Assembly: GCF_000424625.1 (NCBI RefSeq)
Contig: NZ_AUKG01000001.1
Coordinates: 1,426,001-1,490,000, forward strand
DNA from: Conexibacter woesei Iso977N
GTDB lineage: Bacteria > Actinomycetota > Thermoleophilia > Solirubrobacterales > Solirubrobacteraceae
DNA: 64,000 nt
Direction of reading: 5' to 3'
Every line of letters starts with the position of its first letter. Position 1 is the stretch's first letter. The notes beneath the pieces are model-generated. The model did no database searches, was not told the DNA's origin, and saw only the letters and a list, made by a program, of their open reading frames with translations. Of the stretch, positions 38,564 to 55,116 are shown piece by piece. The translations under genes were made by a program, and so were the position numbers.

Positions 38564-40198
38564 ATGCCCGCCGTCCCGCCGCGCGTCCTGCCGTTGATCG
38601 CCGTCGCCGCGCTGGCCGCGCTGCCCGCGGCGGCGCACGCGGCGGTCACGGCGCCCGTCGGCCTGAGCGGCCACGCCGTGGCGGTACTCACCGCCTCCGA
38701 CGGCAACGTCCACGTCGTCGAGCGCGCCCCGGCCCAGGACGAGGTCTTCGCGCCGGACGGCACGCGGCTGCGCACGACCGCGCTCCCCGCGTCCGCCCCG
38801 GAGGTCGCGGTCGCGGACGCCTCGGGCGGCGTCTGGATCGGCGACGACGGCGCGGGCGGCCATCCCGGCTTCACCCACGTCGCGGCCGACGGGACGCTCA
38901 CGCGCGCCGACCTCGGCGCGGCGTTCGGCTGCACGCCGTCGTCGGCGGCCTTCGACGCCACGACCGGCACGCTGTTCTTCGGCGCGCCCGACGACCCCGC
39001 GCAGCCGTGCGCGCCCTACGGCATCGGCGCGATCACGCCCGACGGGACGGTCCACGCGGTCGACGACACCGACACCGGTGAGTGGGTCTCCGCGCTCGCC
39101 GCGGCCGGCGGCAAGCTCTGGGCCGGCAGCTCCGGCGACGCGACGGTCCGCCGCTACGACGCGGCCTCGCTCTCCGGCCCCGACGCGCGCACGACGCTCA
39201 GCAACGACGCGACGACGAGCGCGCTCGCGGTCCGGCCCGACGGTCAGATCGACATCGGGTACGCGGCGGGCGACGGGTCCGGCCACGGCTCCGTCGTGCG
39301 CATCGACCCCAACCCTCCGCTGATCGGCGGGTGGGTCGCCGACACCGACACCCACGGCATCCCGGTCGCGCTCGGGGAGGCCCCGGACGGCACGGCCTAC
39401 GCCGTGCTCTCCGGCGGCACCGAGGGCCTGGAGGTCATCTCGCCGCGCGGCGCGATCTCCTACCTGCCGTCGCTGGACGGCGGCCACGTCGCGGTCACGC
39501 CCGACGCGCTGTGGACCGTCGCCGCTGACGCCCTCACCGCCAAGCGCTACGTCGACGGCCCGCCCGTCCTCTCCGGCGTGCACGTCGTCGGGACCGCGCT
39601 GGTCGCCACGATCGACCCGCGCGGCAATGACACCTACTGGACCGCGGCCGTCGGCGGCGCCGGCGTGCTCACGCTGCCCAAGTCCGTCTCCGGCTCGATC
39701 CCGGCCGGCACGGCGCCCGTGAGGGTCAGCGCCGAGCTCGGCCCGTTCGCCACGACCGGCGACTGGCCCGCGTACATCAACACCTTCAACCACCTGGGCG
39801 CGCAGGCCGCCACGACCTCGATCCACGCGATCGGCACCTACAGGCCGCCGCCCGCGAGGCAGCCCAGGACGCCCGCGTTCACGCAGCTCGCCTCGCTGCC
39901 CAGCGGCACGTCGTGCATCCCGAACCGGACCGTCCGGGTGACGCGGCGCTCCGGCAGGCAGGTCGACCGCTTCAGGGCCCTGACCATCCGCATCGACAAC
40001 GCGAAGCCGCAGCGGTTCACCGGCGCCAAGCTCACGCGCGCGGTGACGATCCACGGCCTCCCGCGCCACGGCAGCTACCGCGTCCGCGTCTCGATCACGC
40101 TCGCCAACGGCAGGACCGTGACCACCGTGCGCCATTACCGGGCCTGCGCGCCCAGGCACCGGCCGAGACGGGCTGGCAGCGCCGCGCTGGCGCGGTAG
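38564..40198 (+). CDS. Secreted beta-propeller-like protein
   Basis: A 544-residue exported protein with signal peptide MPAVPPRVLPLIAVAALAAL, ending AHAAV. Repeated strands such as GGVWIGDDGAGGHPGFTHVA, DGTLTRADLG, GKLWAGSSGDATVRRYDAAS and EGLEVISPRGAISYLPS are those of NHL/Vgb-like propellers. The last 130 residues form a separate basic domain (RVTRRSGRQVDRFRALTIRI) like Solirubrobacterales surface proteins. A promoter TTGACG (38526) - 17 bases - CATGAT (38549) precedes the ATG by 9 bases. Ligand and role are unknown. Confidence 0.72.
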   Translation: MPAVPPRVLPLIAVAALAALPAAAHAAVTAPVGLSGHAVAVLTASDGNVHVVERAPAQDEVFAPDGTRLRTTALPASAPEVAVADASGGVWIGDDGAGGHPGFTHVAADGTLTRADLGAAFGCTPSSAAFDATTGTLFFGAPDDPAQPCAPYGIGAITPDGTVHAVDDTDTGEWVSALAAAGGKLWAGSSGDATVRRYDAASLSGPDARTTLSNDATTSALAVRPDGQIDIGYAAGDGSGHGSVVRIDPNPPLIGGWVADTDTHGIPVALGEAPDGTAYAVLSGGTEGLEVISPRGAISYLPSLDGGHVAVTPDALWTVAADALTAKRYVDGPPVLSGVHVVGTALVATIDPRGNDTYWTAAVGGAGVLTLPKSVSGSIPAGTAPVRVSAELGPFATTGDWPAYINTFNHLGAQAATTSIHAIGTYRPPPARQPRTPAFTQLASLPSGTSCIPNRTVRVTRRSGRQVDRFRALTIRIDNAKPQRFTGAKLTRAVTIHGLPRHGSYRVRVSITLANGRTVTTVRHYRACAPRHRPRRAGSAALAR

Positions 40199-40210
40199 GG
40201 GCGGCGTCGC

Positions 40211-40344
40211 TACACTGCCGCGGTCGGCCGATAGTCGTAGCCGCCCACATGCAGCGATCCGCGCCACATACGCGGAGGCTCGGGCGGGGTCCGTGAGTGC
40301 TGACAGCCCCTCGAAGGGGGGTCCGCGTCGGCCTGTGCTAGATT
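40211..40344 (+). promoter_or_regulatory. rpoB upstream promoters
   Basis: Two -10-like boxes are visible before rpoB: TACACT (40211-40216) and, closer, TGCTAGATT with an extended -10 TG (TAGATT at 40339-40344). The hairpin CCCCTCGAAGGGG near 40306 lies between them. From the second promoter the leader is about 77 bases long, ending in a GAGGAG ribosome site (40414-40419). Confidence 0.5.
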
Positions 40345-40427
40345 GGCAGGTCGCGTCTCTGCGCCCAACGTGCAGACCGCTCCCCTCCCGATTTGCCCGC
40401 CTCCACCCTTCTTGAGGAGTCGCCGTA

Positions 40428-44096
<3,669 letters not shown>

Positions 44097-44125
44097 GACC
44101 ACCCCGGAAGACTGGAAGAGATCGC

Positions 44126-48400
<4,275 letters not shown>

Positions 48401-48427
48401 ACGCTCGCGTTCACCTGAAGTTGCTGC

Positions 48428-48459
48428 GAAGGGCGCCTGCGGGCGCCCTTCGTCGTTCT
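48428..48459 (+). terminator. Terminator behind rpoC
   Basis: GAAGGGCGCC (48428-48437) pairs with GGCGCCCTTC (48442-48451) around a 4-base loop, followed directly by GTCGTTCT. The tail is identical to those behind rplL and rpsG. Confidence 0.8.
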
Positions 48460-48517
48460 GTCCGCCCGCGGCCCGAAGTCGCTCAATCCGGTGCGGCGGC
48501 TGCCGATCAGCTGAGCC

Positions 48518-49627
48518 ATGGGGATGACGAGTCCGGCAGCCGTGTCCGACGGCCCGGGCCAGGGGACAGCCCCGGCGACATGGCTGAGTGACGAGTCCGG
48601 GCGCGCCCGGATGCTCGACATGAGCCCGAGGGTCCGCACGCTGCGCAACGTCACGTTCGTGCTGCAGCTCGGGGTGTTGCTGGGGACTGCGCACTGGCTG
48701 GGGTGGTGGACGCCCGTGCCGATGATCGCGGTCGCGCTGCTGTTCGCCGTCTGCGAGCGGCGGATGCACACCGCCGCGCGGCCGGAGATCGCCTACGGCG
48801 TCGCCTGGGTCGGGACGCTCGTCGCGATCAGCGCGGGCGCGCTGCTGACCCACGGGCCGGCCGCGCCGTGCATCGCCTGGTACGCGCTGGCGGTCTCGTC
48901 GCTGCCGGGCCGCTTCACCACGCGCGGGATCTTCGCGGGTGTCGGGCTGGCGCTGGCGCTGCTGGTCGGCGTCACGGCGGGCTACGCGCCGTCGTCGGTC
49001 TGGCACCACCCGTCGCTGGTGCTCGTGCCCGCGATGACGATCGTCGGCGTCGCGCTGTTCGGCTGGGCGCACATGCACTCCGAGGTCGAGCAGCGGGCCG
49101 AGGCGGTCATGGACCCGCTGACGCAGATGCTCAACCGCAAGGCGCTGGTCGCGCGGGCCGCGGAGCTGGCGCTGCAGACGAGGCTGACCCGCAAGCCGGT
49201 CGGGATCGTCCTCGGCGACCTGGATCACTTCAAGCGCATCAACGACGTCTCGGGCCACCAGGTCGGCGACGCGGTGCTGCGCGACGTCGCGTTCCGCTGG
49301 CGGCTGTCGCTGCGCGCCTACGAGATGGCCTACCGGCTCGGCGGCGAGGAGTTCCTGGTGCTGCTGCCCGGCGCCGACGTCGCGGAGGCCGAGGAGGTCG
49401 CCGAGCGGCTGCGCGCGTCGATCGGCGCCGCGCCGATCGCCGGCCAGGACGTGGCGATGAGCTTCGGCGTCGCGGCCTCGGCCGACGGCGAGCCGTTCGA
49501 CTTCGACGCGCTGTACGCGCAGGCCGACGCGGCGCTGTACCGCGCCAAGCGCGGCGGCCGCGACCGCGTCTGCGGCGGTCCGGAAGAGGCACCGCCCACA
49601 CTGAAGATCGTCAAGGAAGCTGCGTAA
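48518..49627 (+). CDS. Membrane GGDEF diguanylate cyclase (first of a tandem pair)
   Basis: A 369-residue protein with about six N-terminal hydrophobic helices (NVTFVLQLGVLLGTAHWLGW to PAMTIVGVALFGWAHMHSEV) and a C-terminal GGDEF domain: MDPLTQMLNRKALVARAAEL, ILGDLDHFKRINDVSGHQVG-like segment VLGDLDHFKRIND, and the signature YRLGGEEFLVLLP. Five residues before the signature is RAYE rather than RxxD, so product inhibition at the I-site may be weak. It should make cyclic di-GMP. Its TAA stop directly abuts the ATG of the next, paralogous gene. Confidence 0.85.
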   Translation: MGMTSPAAVSDGPGQGTAPATWLSDESGRARMLDMSPRVRTLRNVTFVLQLGVLLGTAHWLGWWTPVPMIAVALLFAVCERRMHTAARPEIAYGVAWVGTLVAISAGALLTHGPAAPCIAWYALAVSSLPGRFTTRGIFAGVGLALALLVGVTAGYAPSSVWHHPSLVLVPAMTIVGVALFGWAHMHSEVEQRAEAVMDPLTQMLNRKALVARAAELALQTRLTRKPVGIVLGDLDHFKRINDVSGHQVGDAVLRDVAFRWRLSLRAYEMAYRLGGEEFLVLLPGADVAEAEEVAERLRASIGAAPIAGQDVAMSFGVAASADGEPFDFDALYAQADAALYRAKRGGRDRVCGGPEEAPPTLKIVKEAA

Positions 49628-50668
49628 ATGGCCGTCGACGCGCTCGATCCCGCCGCCGACGACACGTGGCTGGTCGACCACGCGGTCCGCGCGCGGCTGC
49701 ACCAGGTCGACGGGCGCCCGCGCACCGCGCGGCAGATCAACTTCGCGCTGCAGCTGCTGGTCCTGATCGCCTGCGTCGGTGAGCTGGGCTGGTGGCCGCT
49801 GGCGCTGAGCCCGGTCGCCGTCGGGGCGTTCCTGGCCGCCGACCGGCTGATGGCGCGCACCGACCACGCCGAGCTGGTCTACGCGGCCGCGTGGTCGATC
49901 GCGCAGGCGACGATCGCGGGCGCCGCGGCGGCGACCGGCGGGCCGGACTCGCCGTTGCTGCTGTGGCTGGCGATCACCGTCGCGGCGGGCGTCGGGCGCT
50001 TCACGCCGCGCGGGCTGGCCGCGGGCGTCGTGCTGACGCTGGCGCTGCTGTGCGCCGCGACCTTCGGCGTGGACTCCGGGCGGGTCCTGGAGGCGCCGTA
50101 CCTGCTGGCGTTCCCGATGTCGCTCGTGCTCGGGATCGCGCTGGTGGGCAGCGCGCTGATGAGGAGCGAGGTCGAGCACCGCGCCGACGCGATCGTCGAC
50201 CCGCTGACGCAGATGCTCAACCGCAAGGCGCTGGCGGCGCGCGGGCGCGAGCTGGCGCTGCAGTCCGAGGTGTCCGGCCGCCCGGTCGGCGTGGTGCTGG
50301 GCGACCTCGACCACTTCAAGGCGATCAACGACGCCGACGGCCACCAGGCCGGCGACGCGGTCCTGCGCGAGATCGCCTACCGCTGGCGCACGGCGCTGCG
50401 CGCCTACGACCTCGCGTACCGGTTGGGCGGCGAGGAGTTCGTCGTCCTGCTGCCGGGCGCGACCGAGGACGAGGCCCGCGGCCTCGCCGAGAAGCTCCGC
50501 CGCGCGATCGCCGCCGAGCCGATCGCCGGCCGCACCGTGACGATGTCCTTCGGCGTCGCCGTGTCCGGCGCCGGCGGCTTCGACGTCGACACCCAGTACC
50601 GCCGCGCCGACGAGGCGCTCTACATGGCCAAGCACGCGGGCCGCGACCGCGTCATCGTCGCGGGCTAG
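49628..50668 (+). CDS. Membrane GGDEF diguanylate cyclase (second of a tandem pair)
   Basis: A 346-residue paralogue of the preceding protein: the same membrane layout (INFALQLLVLIACVGELGWW to LVLGIALVGSALMRSEVEHR), the same VDPLTQMLNRKALAARGREL segment and signature YRLGGEEFVVLLPG. Here the I-site is the proper RAYD, so product feedback is expected. The two probably arose by tandem duplication and then diverged in regulation. Its stop overlaps that of the convergent gene in CTAG (50665-50668). Confidence 0.87.
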   Translation: MAVDALDPAADDTWLVDHAVRARLHQVDGRPRTARQINFALQLLVLIACVGELGWWPLALSPVAVGAFLAADRLMARTDHAELVYAAAWSIAQATIAGAAAATGGPDSPLLLWLAITVAAGVGRFTPRGLAAGVVLTLALLCAATFGVDSGRVLEAPYLLAFPMSLVLGIALVGSALMRSEVEHRADAIVDPLTQMLNRKALAARGRELALQSEVSGRPVGVVLGDLDHFKAINDADGHQAGDAVLREIAYRWRTALRAYDLAYRLGGEEFVVLLPGATEDEARGLAEKLRRAIAAEPIAGRTVTMSFGVAVSGAGGFDVDTQYRRADEALYMAKHAGRDRVIVAG

Positions 50669-51174
50669 CGCGCGGCCGCCAGGCCGTCCGCGAACGCGTC
50701 GAGCTGCGCCGCGGCGTCGTCGTCGAGGCCGGATGCGGGCGCGGTCGAGACGAGCAGCGTGGGGAGGCCCTGCGCGGCGCGCTCCTGCGCCCACGCGTGG
50801 CAGGCGTCGTTGAAGGCGTCGTCGATCCACGCCAGCGGCCGGTTGCCGGCATGGGCCTGCACCGCTTCGAGCTTCCAGTGTGCGCGCGCGGACACCTGCG
50901 CGCGGGTCGCGTCGCCGAACGAGAGGTGGGGGCGGCCGCTGGGCACCCCGAGCAGTCGCGGGAGGTGCTCGTCGGCCTTCTCCTCCCATCCGGTGCACCA
51001 CACCAGCTCGAAGCGCTGTGACGCGGCGAGGAGGTGCTCGGCCGCGCGGGTGGAAAGGAAGTGCGGGATCCCGTCGATGGCTGCGAACGCGCCGGGTGGA
51101 CGCGTGTCCTCCCCAAATCCCCAGAGCGAGATCACGCCGTCAACATCGACGAAAAGCAACGGTTTTCTGCTCAT
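50665..51174 (-). CDS. HAD-like hydrolase, 169 aa
   Basis: Begins MSRKPLLFVDVDGVISLWGF, the DxDG motif I of the HAD superfamily. FELVWCTGWEEKADEHLPRL is the motif II region (WCTGW) typical of the small HAD proteins related to RNA-repair or secondary-metabolite types, and PLAWIDDAFND supplies the two acidic residues of motif IV. The motif III lysine is probably in HWKLEAV. Substrate unknown. The GTG/ATG choice is uncertain; an ATG at 51192 would add six residues. Confidence 0.72.
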   Translation of the reverse strand: MSRKPLLFVDVDGVISLWGFGEDTRPPGAFAAIDGIPHFLSTRAAEHLLAASQRFELVWCTGWEEKADEHLPRLLGVPSGRPHLSFGDATRAQVSARAHWKLEAVQAHAGNRPLAWIDDAFNDACHAWAQERAAQGLPTLLVSTAPASGLDDDAAAQLDAFADGLAAAR

Positions 51175-51230
51175 TTCCAGGCAGTTTGACATCTTGATGC
51201 AAGCCTTACGCAGTAACGAACTGGGACCGG

Positions 51231-51366
51231 TACGCTTGGCGTGGACCGTTTGGGTCAAGCGGTTCGCAGGGTTTGCCGATGTCTGGGGCGAGAGATCGGT
51301 GAGCCGGGTCCTGTGTGGCACCCGCTTCGCTTGACCCACGCCTGATCGCCCCACCACCACCACTTC
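51231..51366 (+). ncRNA. Structured leader RNA, possible riboswitch
   Basis: A -10-like TACGCT (51231-51236) starts a leader of about 120 bases. A perfect 11-base stem TGGGTCAAGCG / CGCTTGACCCA (51251-51261 with 51328-51338) encloses two hairpins, CCGAT/ATCGG (51276-51299) and CGGGT/ACCCG (51305-51324), a three-way junction. The loop CTGGGGCGAGAGA and the preceding AGGGTTTGCCG distantly recall the ACUGGUCCGAGAG and CUAGGGUUCCG elements of ykkC-type riboswitches, but the fit is imperfect. The gene behind it is a transporter. Confidence 0.4.
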
Positions 51367-52275
51367 ATGACGATCCAACTCGGCATTCTCCTGGCGCTCG
51401 TCTGCGCCTTCGTCTCGAACCTCGGGTTCTTCTTCAAGCATCGCGGAGCCTGCGAGTGCACGAAGGTCGACATCCGGCACCCGTTCAAGACGACGAAGAA
51501 CCTCTACAGCTCCAAGTGGTTCGCCATCGGCATGGCGATCGCGACGAGCGCGTGGATCTTCCACGTCGCCGCGTTGGCGATGGCGCCGATCTCGGTCGTC
51601 CAGGTCGTCCTCGCGGGCGGCGTCGTGATGATCGGCGTGATGGCCCAGCGCCTGTTCGGCGTCGAGGTCGGCAACCGGCAGTGGTGGGGCCTCGCGCTCA
51701 CCTGCCTGGGCCTGATCCTGCTGGCCGTGACGTTCCCGCACGCTTCTGACAGCGCGCACTCCTCCTTCAACACGCCGGCGATGATCGCCTTCGAGGCCGG
51801 CCTGTTCGGCATCGGCGGGCTGCTGATCATGGGCCCTCGCGTCGGCGCCCCGGCCCACCACCACGGCGTCATGCTCGGCGCCGCGGCCGGCGTCCTGTTC
51901 GGCGTCTCCGACGTCTCGATCAAGGCGCTGACCGGCATCGCCGGCGACGCCGGCATGATGGGCATCGTCGCGAGCCCGTGGCTGTTCGTCACGATCGCCG
52001 CCTCGGTCGCCGCGTTCTTCGCCTCGGCCCGCGGCCTGCAGGACGGCGACGCCGTCAGCGTGATCGCGATCACCGGCACCGCCGCGAACATCACCACCGT
52101 CGCGGCCGGGATCATCGTCTTCGGCGACCCGCTGCCGGGCACGACGCTGGGCATCGTGCTCCAGGCCGTCGCGTTCCTGCTGGTCATCGTCGCCTCGGCG
52201 ATGACGCCGTCGCCGGCGGCCAAGGGCGATGCCACCGCTCCGGCGGGCATCGCCGCGGCTGGCGCCGCTGCGTAG
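51367..52275 (+). CDS. DMT/NIPA-like membrane transporter
   Basis: A 302-residue protein with 9-10 membrane helices (QLGILLALVCAFVSNLGFFF, IGMAIATSAWIFHVAALAMA, VVQVVLAGGVVMIGVMAQRL and so on), resembling the EamA/DMT superfamily and its NIPA magnesium-transporter-like branch. The short loop FKHRGACECTKVDIRHPFKT contains a Cys-x-Cys and His residues. Substrate unknown. It lies behind a structured leader, which suggests control by a small molecule or ion. It overlaps the next gene by 47 bases if that gene starts at 52229. Confidence 0.75.
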   Translation: MTIQLGILLALVCAFVSNLGFFFKHRGACECTKVDIRHPFKTTKNLYSSKWFAIGMAIATSAWIFHVAALAMAPISVVQVVLAGGVVMIGVMAQRLFGVEVGNRQWWGLALTCLGLILLAVTFPHASDSAHSSFNTPAMIAFEAGLFGIGGLLIMGPRVGAPAHHHGVMLGAAAGVLFGVSDVSIKALTGIAGDAGMMGIVASPWLFVTIAASVAAFFASARGLQDGDAVSVIAITGTAANITTVAAGIIVFGDPLPGTTLGIVLQAVAFLLVIVASAMTPSPAAKGDATAPAGIAAAGAAA

Positions 52276-52792
52276 GACGCTCGTCCTGCTGGCCGCGCTC
52301 CTGGCGGGCGCGGCCCTGGTGGCCGGCTGCGGATCGCAGGCGCTGCCGATCGCGAGGCTGCCGACCGGGCAGCTCGACCAGAAGCAGTACGAGGACGCGT
52401 TCGGCAAGAGCGCGTACGGGCTGGCGCCGAAGTACGGCGTCGGCAAGCCGCTGGACCCGGAGGCCTCGGCCGCCGACCAGGCCAGGCACATCGACGGGCT
52501 GCAGAGGCTGCTGCGCGAGTGGGCCGGACGCGTGGGCGGGCTGCACCCGCCGGCCGCCGCGGTGCGCGCGCAGGCGCGCTACGTCGCGGGGATCCGGTCG
52601 TTCGCCGACGACCTGGAGCGCGCGCGGGTCGCGCTGGACCGCGGCGACACCAAGGGGGCGCAGCGCCTGCTGTCCTCCGGCACGATCGCGTCGAGGGCCA
52701 CGCGCGCCGACCTCATCGCCGCGCGGCGCGCGTTCCACGCGCTCGGCTACAGGCTGCAGGATCTCGACAGCTCGCCGGTCAAGACGAGCTGA
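52229..52792 (+). CDS. Putative lipoprotein, 187 aa
   Basis: A basic N-terminus, a hydrophobic segment (TLVLLAALLAGAALVAGC) and a lipobox LVAGC indicate a lipid-anchored protein. The mature part is helical (LDQKQYEDAFGKSAYGLAPK, and further AGIRSFADDLERARVALDRG, TRADLIAARRAFHALGYRLQ) with no known motif, a layout seen in small binding or spacer lipoproteins. Start at ATG 52229 is inside the transporter gene; no better start is apparent except a CTG further down. Confidence 0.65.
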   Translation: MPPLRRASPRLAPLRRTLVLLAALLAGAALVAGCGSQALPIARLPTGQLDQKQYEDAFGKSAYGLAPKYGVGKPLDPEASAADQARHIDGLQRLLREWAGRVGGLHPPAAAVRAQARYVAGIRSFADDLERARVALDRGDTKGAQRLLSSGTIASRATRADLIAARRAFHALGYRLQDLDSSPVKTS

Positions 52793-53043
52793 CGGCGGCC
52801 CGGCCGGGATCGCGACCGGCCGAGGCGTGTCCCTGTGCGGGGGCGCCCCAGCCGGCCACGAGCCGACGCGGAGATCGGGAGGCCAGGATGGATGAGCCGG
52901 CCACCCATCACGCTGGCATTTCCACAATGCTCAGCGTGCGTGCGCAGAGGTTCTCCGACTGCGGGACGTCTGTCAAGCGCAGAACGTCGTTAGGTCATAC
53001 CTTTGTGGTGCCAGGCGGCAGAACGGCGTGAAGGCGCGTGCGC
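52793..53043. other. Intergenic region without a recognisable gene
   Basis: The 250 bases between the lipoprotein and the convergent secreted repeat protein contain short open frames of atypical codon use. The part from about 52910 to 53010 is somewhat richer in A and T than the surroundings (ATTTCCACAATGC, TTAGGTCATACCTTTG). I see no terminator with a T-run, tRNA or known element. Confidence 0.5.
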
Positions 53044-54192
53044 CTACGGTCCCAGCTCGACCCACGGGCGCACCCCGCTGAGCGTGGAGTACAGCGAGAC
53101 GCCGACCGCCACGCACGTCGAGCCGTTGCTGCACGACACGCCGTAGAGCGCGTTGTCGGTCGTGCTCCCCGGGACCGCGACGGGCTGCAGGCTCCACGCC
53201 GTGCCGTTCCAGGTGGCAGCCACCGGCGCAGCGTGCCCGGCGCCCGTCACCGCGTCGCCGACGGCGTTGCACGAGTACGACGGCGACGTGACGCACGACA
53301 CCGCGTTCAGCCTCGGGTTGGTCTGACCGCTCGGGTCGGCCACCGACCGCAGCGTCCAGGTGCTGCCGTTGGAGGACTCCGCCAGCGAGTGCCTGACGAA
53401 CGAGTTGTCGCTGTAGTCGCCGACCGCCATGCAGCGCGTCGAGGAGTCGCAGCTGACGCTCAGCAGCTGCGAGCCGCTGAAGTTGACCGGGTTGGCGGTC
53501 GTCTGCGCGGTCCACGACGTCCCGTTCCAGACCTCGGCGAGCGTCTGCCGCGGCTGGCCGTTCCTCTCGTACCACCCGACGGCGACGCAGTAGGTGGACG
53601 ACGCGCACGACACGTCCGAGAGCGACGACGCCAGCGTCCCGGTCGGCGGGGTGAAGGAGACGTTCGACCACGCGGTCCCGTTCCAGTGCTCGATGAACCC
53701 GCGGTCCTGCGTGGACGTCCTGTAGAAGCCGACGCCCCAGCAGTCGCTGCTCGAAACGCAGGAGACGCCGAGGCCCTCGGCGTAGACCGAGCTCGGCGGC
53801 GCGGCCATCGAGGTGTCGGTGACGACGCTCGCGTAGGACTCGGCGTGGGGGACGGTGACGGCCCCGCTGTCGTCGTAGCCGACGTCCATGCACCACGTCG
53901 TCGACGGGCAGCTCACGCGGATGTGCGTGGCGGTCGTTGAGGCGGTCGCGATCTGGGTGAAGGTGGAGGTGGAAGCGGTCCAGTCGGCGGCAAGGCCGGT
54001 CGACGTCGCCCCGGACTGGGCGCCGACGAGCAGGCAGCCGGCGGTCGTCGGGCAGGACACGCCGGACGTCTGGCCGGGGTTGGGCAGGACGGTCCCGGGC
54101 GCGACGGTCCAGGAGGCGCTCGCCGGTGCGGCGAGGGCGAGGGAGGCGGCGGTCGTGAGGAGCGCCGCTCGTAATCTCGGAGTGGTCAGCAT
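53044..54192 (-). CDS. Secreted Cys-rich VSC...WNG repeat protein
   Basis: A 382-residue exported protein: signal peptide MLTTPRLRAALLTTAASLAL ending ASASW, then about six or seven repeats of 45-55 residues, each with a VSCxSSxxCxAVG segment and an (E)xWNGTxW segment (VSCPTTAGCLLVGA, VSCPSTTWCMDVGY, VSCVSSSDCWGVGF, VSCASSTYCVAVGW, VSCDSSTRCMAVGD, VSCSNGSTCVAVGV). The paired Cys in each repeat probably form a disulphide. The pattern suggests a beta-propeller. Such proteins are frequent in soil actinobacteria; ligand unknown. Confidence 0.8.
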   Translation of the reverse strand: MLTTPRLRAALLTTAASLALAAPASASWTVAPGTVLPNPGQTSGVSCPTTAGCLLVGAQSGATSTGLAADWTASTSTFTQIATASTTATHIRVSCPSTTWCMDVGYDDSGAVTVPHAESYASVVTDTSMAAPPSSVYAEGLGVSCVSSSDCWGVGFYRTSTQDRGFIEHWNGTAWSNVSFTPPTGTLASSLSDVSCASSTYCVAVGWYERNGQPRQTLAEVWNGTSWTAQTTANPVNFSGSQLLSVSCDSSTRCMAVGDYSDNSFVRHSLAESSNGSTWTLRSVADPSGQTNPRLNAVSCVTSPSYSCNAVGDAVTGAGHAAPVAATWNGTAWSLQPVAVPGSTTDNALYGVSCSNGSTCVAVGVSLYSTLSGVRPWVELGP

Positions 54193-54342
54193 GATGGCGC
54201 GGCAGGGTCTTCCTGGCGGTGGCGGAAGTCAAGGTGATGGAGAACTCTTGGCGCGCGGCGGCTGCTGCCAGTCGGCAGGGCCGGTCGTGAAGGCGCGTTA
54301 GGGGCGGTTGCCCGCGCGTGGCGGCGGTGCGAGGGTGTGGCG

Positions 54343-55107
54343 ATGGTCGCTCAGGAGCTGTCGCCGCGCTATGACCGGATCGGTGGGGGCTATGCGCGCC
54401 ACCGGCAGCCGGATCCCGGCTTCGCCGCCGCGATCGAGGCGGCGCTGGGCGACGCGCGGACGGTCGTCAACGTCGGCGCGGGCGCGGGGTCCTACGAGCC
54501 GGCGGGCCGGCACGTCGTGGCGATCGAGCCCAGCGACGTGATGGCCGCGCAGCGCCCGGCGTCCCTGGCGCCGGCGATCCGGGCGACCGCGGGACGGCTG
54601 CCGCTGCGCGACGCGTCGGTCGACGCCGCGATGGCGGTCCTGACGCTGCACCACTGGGACCACGAGCAGGAGCAGGGGATCCGGGAGCTGCGGCGCGTCG
54701 CGCGCGGGCCGGTCGTGCTGCTCACGATCGACCCGCGGGTCTCGGGCGCGACGTGGATGGTGGCCGACTACCTGCCGGAGGTCGCGGCGCTCGACGACGA
54801 GATCTTCCCGCTGCCGGAGGTCCTGGCCGACTGGCTCGGCGGCGCGGTCGCGATCGACGTCCTCGAGGTCCCGCGCGACACCCCGGACCACACGCTGCTG
54901 TCGTTCTGGGCGCATCCCGAGCGTGTCCTGGACGCCGAGGCGCGCGCCGCGACGTCCGGGTTCGCGCGGATGCAGCCGGCGATCGTCGACCGCTGCGTCG
55001 CGGCCGTCGGGCGCGACCTGGCGTCGGGCGCCTGGGACGCGCGGCACGGGCACCTGCGCGACCTGGACGCCTACGACGCCGGGCTGCGGCTCGTCGTCGC
55101 GCCCTAG
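54343..55107 (+). CDS. Class I SAM-dependent methyltransferase
   Basis: A 254-residue methyltransferase. VVNVGAGAGSYEPAGRHVVA is the SAM-binding motif I with the following acidic strand (AIEPSDVM), and DAAMAVLTLHHWDH is the motif 4 of UbiE/small-molecule methyltransferases. VLLTIDPRVSGATWMVADYL follows. Substrate unknown. The frame begins at a GTG (54337), but the ATG at 54343 is the likely start, with GAGGGT six bases upstream as a possible -10. Confidence 0.82.
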   Translation: MVAQELSPRYDRIGGGYARHRQPDPGFAAAIEAALGDARTVVNVGAGAGSYEPAGRHVVAIEPSDVMAAQRPASLAPAIRATAGRLPLRDASVDAAMAVLTLHHWDHEQEQGIRELRRVARGPVVLLTIDPRVSGATWMVADYLPEVAALDDEIFPLPEVLADWLGGAVAIDVLEVPRDTPDHTLLSFWAHPERVLDAEARAATSGFARMQPAIVDRCVAAVGRDLASGAWDARHGHLRDLDAYDAGLRLVVAP

Positions 55108-55116
55108 GTGTAGGTC

